Shown piece after piece: positions 12,367 to 24,257 of a DNA stretch of 64,000 nucleotides; the stretch's first letter is position 1; every line of letters begins with the position of its first letter. Position numbers and translations under genes: made by a program. Source of the DNA: Brachynemurus nebulosus (lineage: Eukaryota > Arthropoda > Insecta > Neuroptera > Myrmeleontidae); the NCBI GenBank assembly GCA_035578155.1, contig JAPWDM010000022.1, forward strand, positions 5,519,076-5,583,075, written 5' to 3'. The notes under the pieces were generated by a model. It made no database searches, was not told where the DNA came from, and saw only the letters and a list, made by a program, of their open reading frames with translations.

Positions 12367-12706
12367 CAGCGCCCGCTCTAGCGTTTACGCCTCCCCGGGC
12401 AAAAGAGAATAATTCCGCCCCTTCACAAAATGAGTGACCTTTTTTTTTGGTCGCTGGATGGGAAAATCGCGCCCTCTTTTCTGTTCTTTTATACCGGCGA
12501 CCTGCGACCTTTTTTTTTTTTGCTCGTCAGCTGTAAAATGCCGCCCCTTTTTTGCAAAATTACCGCCCTTTAAATTTTCCGCCCCGAGCAGATCTCTTTT
12601 TTTGTAAAATTGCCACCCTTTCTTACAAAAATTTACAAAATTACCGCCCTTAAAATTTGCCGCCCCGGGCAAATGCCCGGGTTGCCCGCCCTTGGAGCGG
12701 GCCCTG
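12367..12706. mobile_element. hAT-type non-autonomous element (340 bp)
   Basis: The direct repeat GTTTTGT flanks both sides (12360-12366 and 12707-12713). The termini are CAGCGCCCGCTCTAG and, as reverse complement, CAGGGCCCGCTCCAAG. The interior contains a poly-T run followed by GCTCGTC, a signature shared with the elements at 44.3 and 62.1 kb. A 114-residue minus-strand frame covering it is a by-product of its GC-rich, repetitive composition and is not a gene. Confidence 0.75.
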
Positions 12707-12713
12707 GTTTTGT

Positions 12714-14519
12714 TTTCTTTGAAAATCAAAAATAATTTTACTTTTCAAAGCGTAGAACACTTAATAACCGTACAAAGAACTTTTATCACAGTAAATTTTA
12801 GACCGACAAGTCACAGTGACATAACTGACTACTTTTACTTTAGTTCTGAAAAAGATTATTTCGGAAATTTTATTAAAAATTACTACTTAAACATGCCTTT
12901 TTGTAATTTTGGATCGTAACCTGTGAAAAATAAAATTTTTTGCTCAAAATTACAGTCCTCAACCAGTGATACACATATCACTGATGCTGATGGTATGCGA
13001 GAGATGACGTGGAAAATTTGCGAAATATATAGTATAAAAATTTTCAATAATATTTTATTTTCCTTGTTAGCATGCGTGGCTGCGTGGAGTGTCGAAAACA
13101 ATATATTTATCGCTACCTGTTGCTAACAACAACCTTACCAGCAAGTATTAAATAATGTTCTCTTTCATGATTCTACCCTACCCTTTCTTTAATTTTTGCT
13201 ACTTGTTGCTTAACTTTTACCGCTTAAATATTTTATTAAGCTTTTAAAGATAGGAGTTCTAAGTTCATTATAAATTCTTTTTTTTTTATTTACTTTAGGC
13301 TAAATACTCTTAAAAATAAAAATATTATTTTGCATAACCCTTCTTTTGCATTTTCTATTTTGCCGACCTTTTTTTTAATAAATTTGTATATTAAAAAATG
13401 TAAAAATCTTGTTATTCTTTTACTATGATATGTTAAACAAATTATTTACGGATTTTAAATGACATCGCAAACTCTTGGTTCTTAATGTATTGTTAAGTAA
13501 TTGTAACCATTATACATGGATAGCCATGTCGAAAATCACTTCAAATGGAACGCTTTAAAGCAAAGGTAACCAGAGAGAACAACTTTAGTAAGATAAAACT
13601 ATCCTCTAACTTAATTTAGCTTAGTAATTCATTGTTTTATTTATATTTAAAATTTTCTGCTTAAAAGTTATAAGTAGTTATATTATTTTAAAAAGAAAAG
13701 GAATTAAGAATTAAGAATTAAGAATTAAACACTTAACAGAATTAACTGATGATCTATTTTAAAGGATTTTAATTCAAGAGAACATAGCTCTGATCAAATT
13801 TTAGTAATATTTTTTTTTAAATTTATTTGCTAATTGCTGGATACAAAACGTTAACTTTAGTCATAAAACTTTTTAATTAGAATTATAAAGGAAAACAGTT
13901 ACTATTGATTACATTAAAAATATTTTAGCGGTAATATCTACTAAATTTCAGAAATCAAAAAGAAAAACCTTTCACAAACAGACTTACAGTATGTCAAAAT
14001 TTAATTTAAATTAAAGCCTTATCCACAACTTCTAGTACTTGTGAGAAATAATTGCATTTTGGTTTTATAAATATTTAAGCACATATATTTTCAAGTTGCC
14101 AATTAAAGTAAGCAAATATGATTAAACAAGGCAATTACCTTAAAAGGGATCTATAAGCAAACACTACTTTTTCTTACAGGGAAAAAATAACAAACGTGTT
14201 TTTCACTGTCTTGTACTGTTCTTTTACATTTTTCACACGAAATTCACACAATCCCTATTCAGAAATGAAAGGGGAATCAATGATTTGATTTGAAACAAAA
14301 CTGAAAATATTTCAATATATATAATTATGTCAATAATAAGATTGTAGCTTATCTTACTTTTTGAATATAGCCGCGTCAATAACACAACACAAACTGACAG
14401 TTCAGTCTGCTCAGTCTGTAATTCTGTTGTGTTTGTAACGTTTGTGTGACTACGCGTTGCAAAAGTTTGTTGTGGGAGTTAATCGTACATATGTATACTC
14501 TTTGATATAAAGTACATAT

Positions 14520-14528
<9 letters not shown>
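12714..14528. other. AT-rich non-coding DNA with one heptamer microsatellite
   Basis: Open frames of 67-75 residues at about 12.7-13.1 kb on both strands overlap one another and show no domain. A (GAATTAA)n tract of four units lies near 13701-13728. Nothing else is recognisable. Confidence 0.4.

Positions 14529-14584
<56 letters not shown>
14529..14584. repeat. (AT)n microsatellite
   Basis: An uninterrupted AT dinucleotide run of about 28 units. Confidence 0.95.
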
Positions 14585-14588
<4 letters not shown>

Positions 14589-15530
14589 TTAATATGAATT
14601 ATTCTGAACAAATGGTGGCTAGATACCTTACGTATAGTCCATTCCGTCCATACTTTTTAGGGTACCGAAGAAAAATAAATTCGTTACGTTTATCTGTTGC
14701 CACAATTTCAAAATTTTTACACCTATGCACATCAAATTTCATACGTACATGCTACAGGTAAAGATCTCACTCAATTAAAGATCAAAATATATGTTTTTCT
14801 TAAATTTTGAAGTATTTTGACCAGTGGCGACGCGTGAAATTATTACCTGGAGAGACAGTCTTTTTTTACCATATTTTTAAATAGACTTATTTTGTATCTA
14901 TTTTTATTTCGAAATCTGTAGTCTTTCTCAACGTTATTAAAGTGTTTTTCTATAACAGACCTTCTGACTCAGCACTTTGATTGTGAAATAAAAATGTTAA
15001 AATTTTTGACCAGCCATTTGTTCCCACTGCGCTAAGAGTAAAAGATATTAAAATTTTTGTTTTGTTTTGCGGTTAATCTGAATTAAAGGTCTTCAAAAAA
15101 TTTAGAATTTTAAAATAACTAGTTCTAAAATTAGTCTTTTAGCTATATTGTAGTTTTTAAATTAGATTGATATTTTATTATTTCTAAAGAAAAAAGGGAA
15201 AAAATTAAAACTTTTAATGTAACAAACTTAAACAGACAGTAAAGAAAAACAAATTGAAAATAAATACAAATTTTATTCAAAGGTTCCAATATTTAAATAA
15301 TAAACAACAAAATCTACAATTAATTAAGATATATTAAAAAAACAAAAAAAAAAAACAAAAAGAACAACTGAATCAACTAGCAATTAACTTACAACAAAAA
15401 TATTTGAATTTTATGTAGGTAACAATGACATGTGTACGCACAGTGTAAAGCCATACGTATTGTACTGGAGACAAACCTCATTCTGTCTACCCTGTCTACC
15501 TTAGCACTGCATAGAAATAGATTTTGCATT

Positions 15531-16048
15531 ATTGTTTCAGTTTTTTTATTATTATTTAAAAGGTACTGAATATATTTCGATAATTTTTGTACTATTAAGA
15601 AGAATACTACATTTTACACATAGATAAGAAAAAATTATTCCAAAATCTTTCTTAGTTTTAGAGTAATAATGATGTAAAAAAAAATATTGGAGAATACTAC
15701 ATACATGCAGACAGTGTGTGTGTGTGAATGTGTAAATGGGTACTTGTCACACATGCATGCAGAGCCAGGATAAATTTAAAAATGTCTTTTTTCCGTTTTT
15801 GTTGTATTGTTTCAGTTTTTTTATTATTATTCAAAAAATATTGAATATATTTTGATAATTTTTGTACTATTAAGAAGATTACTACATTTTACATATTGAT
15901 AAGAAAAAATTATTCCAAAATCTTTCTTAGCTTTTGAGTAACAATGATGTAAAAAAAAAATATTGGAGAATACTCTACATACATGCAGACTATATGTGTG
16001 TGAATATATAGGCAGTTGTCCACACATACATGCAGAGCCAGGATAAAC
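15531..16048. repeat. 275-bp direct duplication
   Basis: Two tandem copies begin at ATTGTTTCAG (15531 and 15806). Both run through a shared AT-rich segment, a TACATGCAGAC step and an AGAGCCAGGATAAA step. The second copy is cut after that step by the foldback at 16049 and resumes at about 17971. The intact first copy therefore shows what the target looked like. Confidence 0.75.
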
Positions 16049-17970
16049 AAAGGGCATAGCCGGGTAAGATAGGGAAAACGGCCCTTGACGCAAAATTGAT
16101 TGTTTTTATAGGAAATAATACTTCTTAGCCCCAGATACATTCCTGCCAAATTTCAACCCTCCGAGCCGAATAGTTTATGAATACACAAACAGACAAAAAT
16201 TTTCAAAAAAATTTTTTTTGACGAAATTACTGAGCCGATTTATTTGAGTTTAATATATATTGTGTACCCACCTTAGGCGAAGTAATAGAAAAAAAATTAA
16301 CGTTATATCCCTTTATTATACTAATTTTTTTAAATTTTTAAATTTAAGAAAATTTTTTTTGGCACTTACGCGTTAGCGACACCCACTATTTTTTGTTCAA
16401 TAATTTGTCTCTTAGTACTCTATAACATATATTTTTATGGAAAAATTTTAGTTGGTAGAACATAGTAATATTTCAATACAAATGCATGCCATGTTTGGCA
16501 CTACATATATTACTAATGTATGAAAAGGACTATAAAGTAAGATATCTACCCTATTTCTAAAATAATATATTTACATACGTTCATAATTACGATAAACTAG
16601 TTTAAATTTACAAAAGTCCAACACTATCTGCCGTTTGTCTTTTTTTATCAATAAAACAAAATAGACATTGATTTCTCTCTTGTTAGAGTTTTTTCCTTTG
16701 TAAGACGTCAAGTGAAACTTTGTTAGCTCATACACCACGTCTTACGATGTCAACAATTTCATACAAAGTTGATTAGCTGTCAAAATAGTATCCCAGTTGG
16801 TCATTTCGTTATAATTCTCCATGACCCGTCATCGTGTTAACAAAATAAGACAAACGGCAGATAAAGCTAGACGTTTGCCTAAGCTTGTTTGTCGTAGTTA
16901 TGAACGTATGTAATTTGATTACAGAAAAAATCCACTTTCTGCACCTCCTTAAGAAGTGCAACAAAAACATCAAGTGAGAGGGACAAGCTACATATTGCGT
17001 ACAAATGTACACTACTTTCTTCAAGTTAGTTATATGAACATGTAATAACTACAACAGGTTTTAGCCGGATTGTTGCTATTACTAGACATTGTTGAAGTTT
17101 TTTGTCGAATTTATTAAGTTAATGTTTATTATTATTAAAGCAATATAACATTTAAGACGTATTATTGTTATTGTTATTGTCTTTATTTGAATAAAGTTTC
17201 TAAAACTTATAATTTTTGTTGAGTTAGATATAATTTTAATTAGTAAATATGCTGAGATAATTTTATTGATTTCATTCAAATATTTAGATTCATGGTAAAA
17301 TAAACCTTGAAAATTAATTTTTCGCAAGTTAAAACGTATTTTTTATAACAACTCAAAATATATATATATTTTTTTAGACCGTCACAGGAACTCCAAGAAC
17401 TGCAACTCAGGGGAGAAGAGAACATTTTATTGCACTCCTTAGAGTTCTACTGTGTTTTAGAAATAAGGCAGATGCTTTACTTTATGGTCCTTTTTATACA
17501 TAAGTAATATATGTAGTACCGAACATGGCATGCATTTGTATTGAAATATTACTATGTTCTACCAACTAAAATTTTTCCATAAAAATATATGTTATAGAGT
17601 ACTAAGAGACAAATTATTGAACAAAAAATGGTGGGTGTCGCTAACGCGTAAGTGCCAAAAAAAAATTTTCTTAAATTTAAAAATTTAAAAACATTAGTAT
17701 AATAAAGGGATATAACGTTAATTTTTTTTTTATTACTTCACCTTAGGTGGGTACACAGTATATATTAAACTCAAATATATCGGCTCAGTAATTTCGTCAA
17801 AAAAAATTTGTTTTGAAAATTTTTGTCTGTTTGTGTATTCATAAACTATTAGCCTCGGCGGGTTGAAATTTGACAGGAATGTATCTGGGACTAAGAAGTA
17901 TTATTTCCTATAAAAACAATCAATTTTGCGTCAAGGGCCGTTTTCCCTACCTTACCCGGCTATGCCCTTT
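16049..17970. mobile_element. Large foldback element (1.9 kb)
   Basis: Arms of about 510 bp (16049 to about 16555, and about 17460 to 17970) are inverted copies starting AAAGGGCATAGCCGGGTAAG. The loop of about 0.9 kb contains a second inverted pair near 16575-16660 and 16840-16920, with ACATACGTTCATAATTACGA mirrored. No transposase is present. It interrupts the second copy of the 275-bp duplication. Confidence 0.8.
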
Positions 17971-18104
17971 AAAAATATCTTTTGCGTTTAAATAGACTTT
18001 TAACGTGCTTGTAACTTACCTATCTTCATTCTGTGTGACCACAGAGGCTCATATTTTTCAGGTTATATGTATATATTATTGTATATGGGTATTTAAGTGT
18101 AAAC

Positions 18105-18205
<101 letters not shown>

Positions 18206-18350
18206 TCGTATTTACGTTTTATTTGAAAATGGCCAATATTATAAAACTTAGATAATTATTTTAAATTTTCTAAAGGATTTTAAATTTTATAAAATTTAAT
18301 TTTTTAGGGGAGACACTGTCTCTCTTGTCTACTCCCACGCGTCGCCTATT

Positions 18351-19000
18351 TTCCGGTATTGGAGAGAGAGAATGAAAATTTTTCTCAACTTACTCCATCG
18401 TTAGAAAAGATTCATAAATTAAATTAGGCTTCTTTTACTGTCTTTCGTTTTCAAGTGCCGTTTGCAAAATATTGATTTTCAAAGTGAGTTTTTTTTTTAT
18501 TTCCTTGTCCGTAATTTTTTAACTATTAACGCAAAAAATCAGAAAGATGAATTATTTCAGCTAAGCTGTGTCCGTAACTTTCAAAATCATAAGCAACCAA
18601 ATTTTCAAAAATTTAAAAAGTAATTTAAAGTAAAAAAAGTAGATCCCAATAAATTAAATTTTGTATTCAAGTATATTTTGATATTAGAAAATATTCTCCA
18701 ATGATTCAGGTTCAAATCATTAAGAAAAAAGCTGAAATCTGATAAATCGTTTTTTGTAAGTAACTCCCGAAATAATTTATTATACTTTATCGTGCCAGAT
18801 TTCGTTAGAAAAATCTTTTAAAGTACATTTAAGATTTTTTTTTAACATCTTATTTAGGAAATACTGAAATTCAATTTTACATATTTAGAATACTTAGGAA
18901 CCCTGAATTCTTGTATATTTAACTCGCACTTGGTGCAATTTTTTATATGCACATTATATGTATACGTATTATCTAGAATATACAAAACGTAAACATACTA
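18351..19000. other. AT-rich non-coding DNA, nothing recognised
   Basis: No supported gene, inverted repeat or tandem repeat between the end of the large hAT-type element and the Harbinger element. Confidence 0.4.
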
Positions 19001-19169
19001 TAAGGCTGCGGTTACATTGGATACGAATTCGTACGAAAATTGATTCGTACGAGCTCGTACGAAATTCATTCGTACGACTGTGTGGTTACATTGGATACGG
19101 AATCGTAATACGAATTCGCATTTAAATTTAAACTGAAAACCGTTAATACATATTGCATGATATTAAACA

Positions 19170-19437
19170 ATGGATCCAGCTACCGAATCTTATTTATTAG
19201 AATCATCGTTTTCAAAATTTCTAATTATAGAAAACAAACAATTCTGGGTAAACGATTATTTATTATTCATGTAGAGCAAAAAAAGCTGAGTTCCGGAATT
19301 GCTTGGAAGAAATTTTTCAAGACGAACAGAAATTTTTATAGTACTTGAACATGTCACAAGTCACATTCAATTATATTTTAAAATATACTGAATTTCAGCT
19401 TCAATATTTAGTTAATTATTCATTACAAATACTTAAA
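19170..19437 (+). pseudogene. PIF/Harbinger transposase, N-terminal remnant
   Basis: An ATG at 19170 opens a frame reading MDPATESYLLESS and then 'FWVNDYL', followed after a stop by 'CLEEIFQDEQKF' and 'YLNMSQVTFNYIL'. This matches the region before the DDE_4 catalytic domain in PIF/Harbinger transposases, where a W-V-N/R-x-hydrophobic stretch and an F-x-Y-x-R-M-S-x-x-x-F pattern are usual (recalled, not searched). Stops and at least one frame change are present. None of the catalytic acidic residues remain. Its position just inside the left end supports the element assignment. Confidence 0.6.
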
Positions 19438-19493
19438 ATGTTTTTGTTAGGTTAGGTTAGTTTTGTTATATCGTAACATATTTAATTAAAAAA

Positions 19494-19628
19494 TTATCTA
19501 AACATTTCCTCTGCCACCTCGTTCCACAATTTTTTATTTAACTTTCTATTATGACAGTATTTATGTTTTTGATCCCTTAAAGACCATCTTTGGTCAACAA
19601 AAATGAGTATTTTTTCTAAATCCATCAT
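19494..19628 (-). pseudogene. MADF-domain protein of the Harbinger element, N-terminal remnant
   Basis: From an internal Met the minus strand encodes about 44 residues with 'LIFVDQRWSLRDQKHK' and 'KLWNEVAEEM'. These are the first half of a MADF (Myb/SANT-like) DNA-binding domain, with its acidic-aromatic start, L-W/R-D step and W-x-x-V/I-A core. In PIF/Harbinger elements the second gene is a Myb/SANT-like or MADF protein that helps the transposase bind DNA and enter the nucleus. The frame stops after about half of the domain. It faces the transposase remnant, so the deletion removed the middle of a convergent gene pair. Confidence 0.65.
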
Positions 19629-20033
19629 TTTTTTCGTACGAATTCGCATCAAAAAACAAAATATTTTGGTCGTATCAAAAAGTCGTACGACCTCGTACGA
19701 AAGAATCGTAAGCAGTGTAACCACACATGTCTAAATGTATGCCTTTGTTTAATTCGTATTAACTCGGATAAACTCGTGCGAATTCGTACGAATAAATTTC
19801 CGGATGAATTCGTATCCAGTGTAACCGCTACCTTAAGCCGGGCAGTCGGATTTCCCTAGCAGTAATAAATAAAATTCAAATTAATGTAGTTTGTAAATTA
19901 CTCAAAAAAATTTTTTGTTTGTTGTAAATTACTAGCACTACTTTTTTATTTTATTAAACCGATTTAATTTATTATAGCAATGCATTATGATCTAAAAACC
20001 CTTATTAAGCCTAGAATTAAAAAAACGCCGTGA

Positions 20034-20340
20034 GCAGCGAGGCTTCATCACAGAAGTCGAATTTTTTCCTTTATCTTCGGTATTGAATGTCTACAAGCGA
20101 AATGTGATTGAAAGTCTACAAGCGATTTGTCATTTTGGTGGTTTCAAAACTGATGAGTAGTGTCCGGCTCATCGGGGCTTTAAAAAAAGGTTTTAAGTTT
20201 TTAAGGGCTGAATCTCAATAAATTTCAATTTTGTGCCGATAGCAGTTAGCAGGAAAAAAGCACAAACAATTCGTACGAGGGGATTCCTACCCATGCTTAT
20301 CCGACAATTGTCTTTGTGTTTTATTTTTAAATATTAAAAT
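20034..20340 (+). repeat. Copy of the 315-bp repeat (R315)
   Basis: It starts at AACGCCGTGAGCAGCGAGGC and ends at TTTTATTTTTAAATATTAAA. It is closely similar to the two tandem copies at 47.6-48.2 kb. Shared steps include GTCTACAAGCGA, ATTTTGGTGGTTTCAAAA and GGGCTGAATCTCA. No coding function is apparent. Confidence 0.8.
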
Positions 20341-20640
20341 ACCCCTGTCTCAGCATCCTGCATAGCAACGAATTTCCGTTTATAAAAAAGTTTACAAAAA
20401 ATAGATTTTCTCGGAAAGCAGGTTACATAGAATAATGGCTTAAAAACCATTTTTATGTAATTTTCTTCTCTTTCAAGGCTGTAAAAAAAATTTTGCAAAG
20501 ACTTTAATTTGGAAAAATCTTGACAAAAAACTAATTTTTTCACGAAAAATGCCTAAAAAATCATATTCCAGGCATCAGACGTGTTTGATTGAGGAATTCA
20601 TCCAAGATTTCAACATTTCCACCAAATTTCTTACAATTCA
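20340..20640 (+). repeat. Partial copy of repeat family F1
   Basis: It follows R315 directly. It matches 27.70-27.99 kb: ACCCCTGTC-CAGCAT-CTGCATA, then GAATTTCCGTTTATAAAA, then CATCAGACGTGTTTG against CATCCGACGTGTCTG. It ends before the (TA)n tract present in the full copies. Confidence 0.7.
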
Positions 20641-20804
20641 CACAAAAATCCTTTATGTTTGTAATAAATAATGCATTTTTAGTCAAATAAATATTATAGT
20701 CCAAGCTCCGATAGCATAAAATCATGCCTGATAAAAAATCTCAAATTAAAAAAGCTAAATCGATAGTAACTAATACGACAATAGGAAATGCCCGACAGAC
20801 CGCG

Positions 20805-22208
20805 AAAGAGTCTGGAACCATTACCATAGGTGAATTTGCCCAAGAAATGAAATTCAACGATATGTATGCGATTGTGTAGCTTAGTGAAAAAGTAAACCAT
20901 ACGTACCTACGGGTTTTTTTTCAATATCTTTACATTTCGCGGAGTTATAATACCAAATACCAAAAAATAGTGGTCTTATTCAAACTTTTTTTTCTCGTAA
21001 ACTATTACAGATAAAACGATGAAACAAAATCCATATTGTTTGCTATGTCCAGTACTTTATTATATATTTTTTTCATTTAAAATGGACATTAAATACCCTT
21101 TATAAAATATGAAAAAAAAATTCATTAAATTTTTTTAGCTACTTGTACAAGAGTGACCACTTTCTTATTACTACCAAAAGAAAGCTCGCAAGCACTTCCC
21201 TCATCTCCCTGAATTTTATTTTTGTCAAAAGGGTGGTACATATTAAAAAAAATAAGAACATATATATTTGATGATGTTCATGGTATGTGTATGTGCAGGT
21301 ACAGCTCAACAAATCTGACTTTACCTCTTCAAGTTCATTAAAAATGCATTCTTAAGGAAGTGAGATAGTACTTAATATAAAGAAAAAATGACCTTGAAGC
21401 GGCAAAGTCAGATTTGTTGAGCTGTACCTACTTGTTTTCGAATTATGTTTTAAGAAATATTTTGAATGAATAAATGAATCATTGAATGTTTTTTTTTTTT
21501 TTTTTATTACGTGAGAATCTGATGCCTGCTCTACACTCTCGATCGAAGTTCCTGGACGAAGTAAGCGCTAAAGTTGACTGAAGTCGGAATACCGTTATAA
21601 CACCAGCCAGGAAGAACCATGAAATGACCTTTTCCACTCTCGTACTCGGTCCACTTTGCGAGAATTGAGAGTACGCATAAGGAATCTAATATGTTTTATC
21701 TTCAAAATGTAGACTTTTTCATATCGGAGTTCTAAAAAACAATTAGTTACGAAAAAAGAACTAACTTCTCTCATTGTTTTTAACGTATTACTCAGTTCTA
21801 CAATTATTTCGCAAGTAAATCCAACTAACATTTTTACTTACCCGTTAGGTAAACTAAAACTGTTTACTTGATCAATTAGTGATGTATTTAACTTCATGAG
21901 TGAATTTAAAATTGTAGACTTGAGAAGTATGTTAAAAGCAATGAAAAAAATTAGTTCTTGATTCGTAGCTGATTATTTTTTAAAACTCCTATGTGGAATG
22001 AGTCTACATTTTGAACATAAAACATATTAGATTCCTTATGGCTACTCTCAATTCTCGCAAAGTGGACCGAGTACGAGAGTGTAGAAGGTCATTTCATGGT
22101 TCTTCGTGGCTGGTGTTATAACGGTATTCCGACTTCAGCCAACTTTAGCGATTACTTCGTCGAGGAACTTCGATCGAGAGTGTATAGCAGGCATCCAATT
22201 CTCATGTA

Positions 22209-22250
<42 letters not shown>

Positions 22251-22915
22251 ATTCAATGATTCATTTATTCATTCAAAATATTTCTTAAAAACAAGTAGGT
22301 ACAGTTCAACAAATCTGACTTTGCCGCTTCAAGGTCATTTTTTCTTTATATTAAGTACTATCTCACTTCTTTAAGAGTGCATTTTTAATGACCTTGAAGA
22401 GGTAAAATCAGATTTGTTGACCTATACCTGCAGATACACATACCATGAACATCACCAAATATATATGTTCTTATTTTTTTCAATATGTTCCACCCTTTTG
22501 ACAAAAATAAAATTCAGGGAGATGAGGGAAGTGCTTGCGAGCTTTCTTTTGGTAGTAATAAGAAAGTGGTCACTCTTGTACAAGTAGCTAAAAAAATTTA
22601 ATGAATTTTTTTTTCATATTTTATAAAGGGTATTTAATGTCCATTTTAAATGAAAAAAATATATAATAAAGTACTGGACATAGCAAACAATATGGATTTT
22701 GTTTCATCGTTTTATCTGTAATAGTTTACGAGAAAAAAAAAAGTTTGAATAAGACCACTATTTTTTGGTATTTGGTATTATAACTCCGCGAAATGTAAAG
22801 ATATTGAAAAAAACCCATACGTATGGTTTACTCTTTCACTAAGCTACACAATCGCATACATATCGTTGAATTTCATTTCTTGGGCAAATTCACCTATGGT
22901 AATGGTTCCAGACCC
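20805..22915. repeat. 2.1-kb near-palindrome
   Basis: Left arm (about 20805 to 21815) and right arm (about 21905 to 22915) are inverted copies around a short centre near 21860. The outer ends read GTCTGGAACCATTACCATAG and its inverse. Each arm contains its own smaller inverted repeat of about 135 bp (21296-21430 and 22300-22432), starting AGGTACAGCTCAACAAATCT. A poly-T run at 21490 mirrors the poly-A run at 22209-22249. No transposase or target duplication was identified. Confidence 0.85.
21296..21430. repeat. Hairpin repeat inside the left palindrome arm
   Basis: AGGTACAGCTCAACAAATCT is mirrored at the other end as AGATTTGTTGAGCTGTACCT with about 60 bp between the stems. The mirror copy lies at 22300-22432. 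Confidence 0.8.
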
Positions 22916-22993
22916 TTTTTGTTATATTCTATTTTTAAAAAATTTTTGAAATGGCTGACGAAACCTCAAATTTACCTCACCAAGTATATATAA

Positions 22994-24004
<1,011 letters not shown>

Positions 24005-24248
24005 AGTTCATTTAAAGAGGTAGTGAAACATTTTTTAGGAAATAAAAAAAGCCCAAATTATAAAAATATAGTGAATAATATGCTCAGCAATTTCCGTAAA
24101 CTGAGTTGCAGTAAGAGTGTAAAGTTACATTTTCTGTAATCTCGTATTGACTTCTTTCCTAAGAATCTTGGTGCAATAAGTGAAGAACAAGGTGAGCGCT
24201 TCCAGGTTATGGAGAGCAGATACCAAGGAAGGTGAGAGGCAAACATGA
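24005..24248 (+). pseudogene. Fragment of an uncharacterised multicopy arthropod ORF family
   Basis: One frame reads SSFKEVVKHFLGNKKSPNY, then 'LSCSKSVKLHF', a stop, 'SRIDFFPKNLGAISEEQG', then 'ERFQVMESRYQG' and a second stop. I recognise this from memory as a recurring uncharacterised protein of arthropod genomes, with a conserved FFP-NLG-S-E-GERF-ME-RYQG pattern usually ending in a Trp/Cys-rich segment. Relative to that pattern, the residues between ERF and ME are shortened here. Two in-frame stops show that it is dead. It ends directly against the Penelope-like sequence, so the two may have been joined by insertion. Confidence 0.55.
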
Positions 24249-24257
24249 TGGCTTAAA

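Larger units (their letters stand above)
19004..19833. mobile_element. PIF/Harbinger element, internal-deletion derivative
   Basis: The outer ends are GGCTGCGGTTACATTGGATA and, inverted, GGTAGCGGTTACACTGGATA, flanked by TAA (19001-19003 and 19834-19836), the usual PIF/Harbinger 3-bp target. A second inverted pair lies inside the first: GTGGTTACATTGGATACG near 19081 and its inverse GTGTAACCACAC near 19715. Many TTCGTACGA palindromes occupy both subterminal regions. Inside are the beginnings of a transposase gene (plus strand) and of a MADF-domain gene (minus strand), the two-gene set of this superfamily. Their central parts are missing, so it cannot move by itself. Confidence 0.8.

Noticed and set aside
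12385..12729. 114-residue basic minus-strand frame
   Set aside because: It coincides with the 340-bp hAT-type non-autonomous element and its GC-rich low-complexity sequence, and no domain is visible.
19446..19462. Telomere-like TTAGG repeat (GTTAGGTTAGGTTAG)
   Set aside because: Only about three units occur, inside the Harbinger derivative. That is too short to suggest telomeric origin.
22106..22288. Frame with a long lysine run
   Set aside because: It is a poly-A tract within the right palindrome arm, mirrored by poly-T in the left arm.
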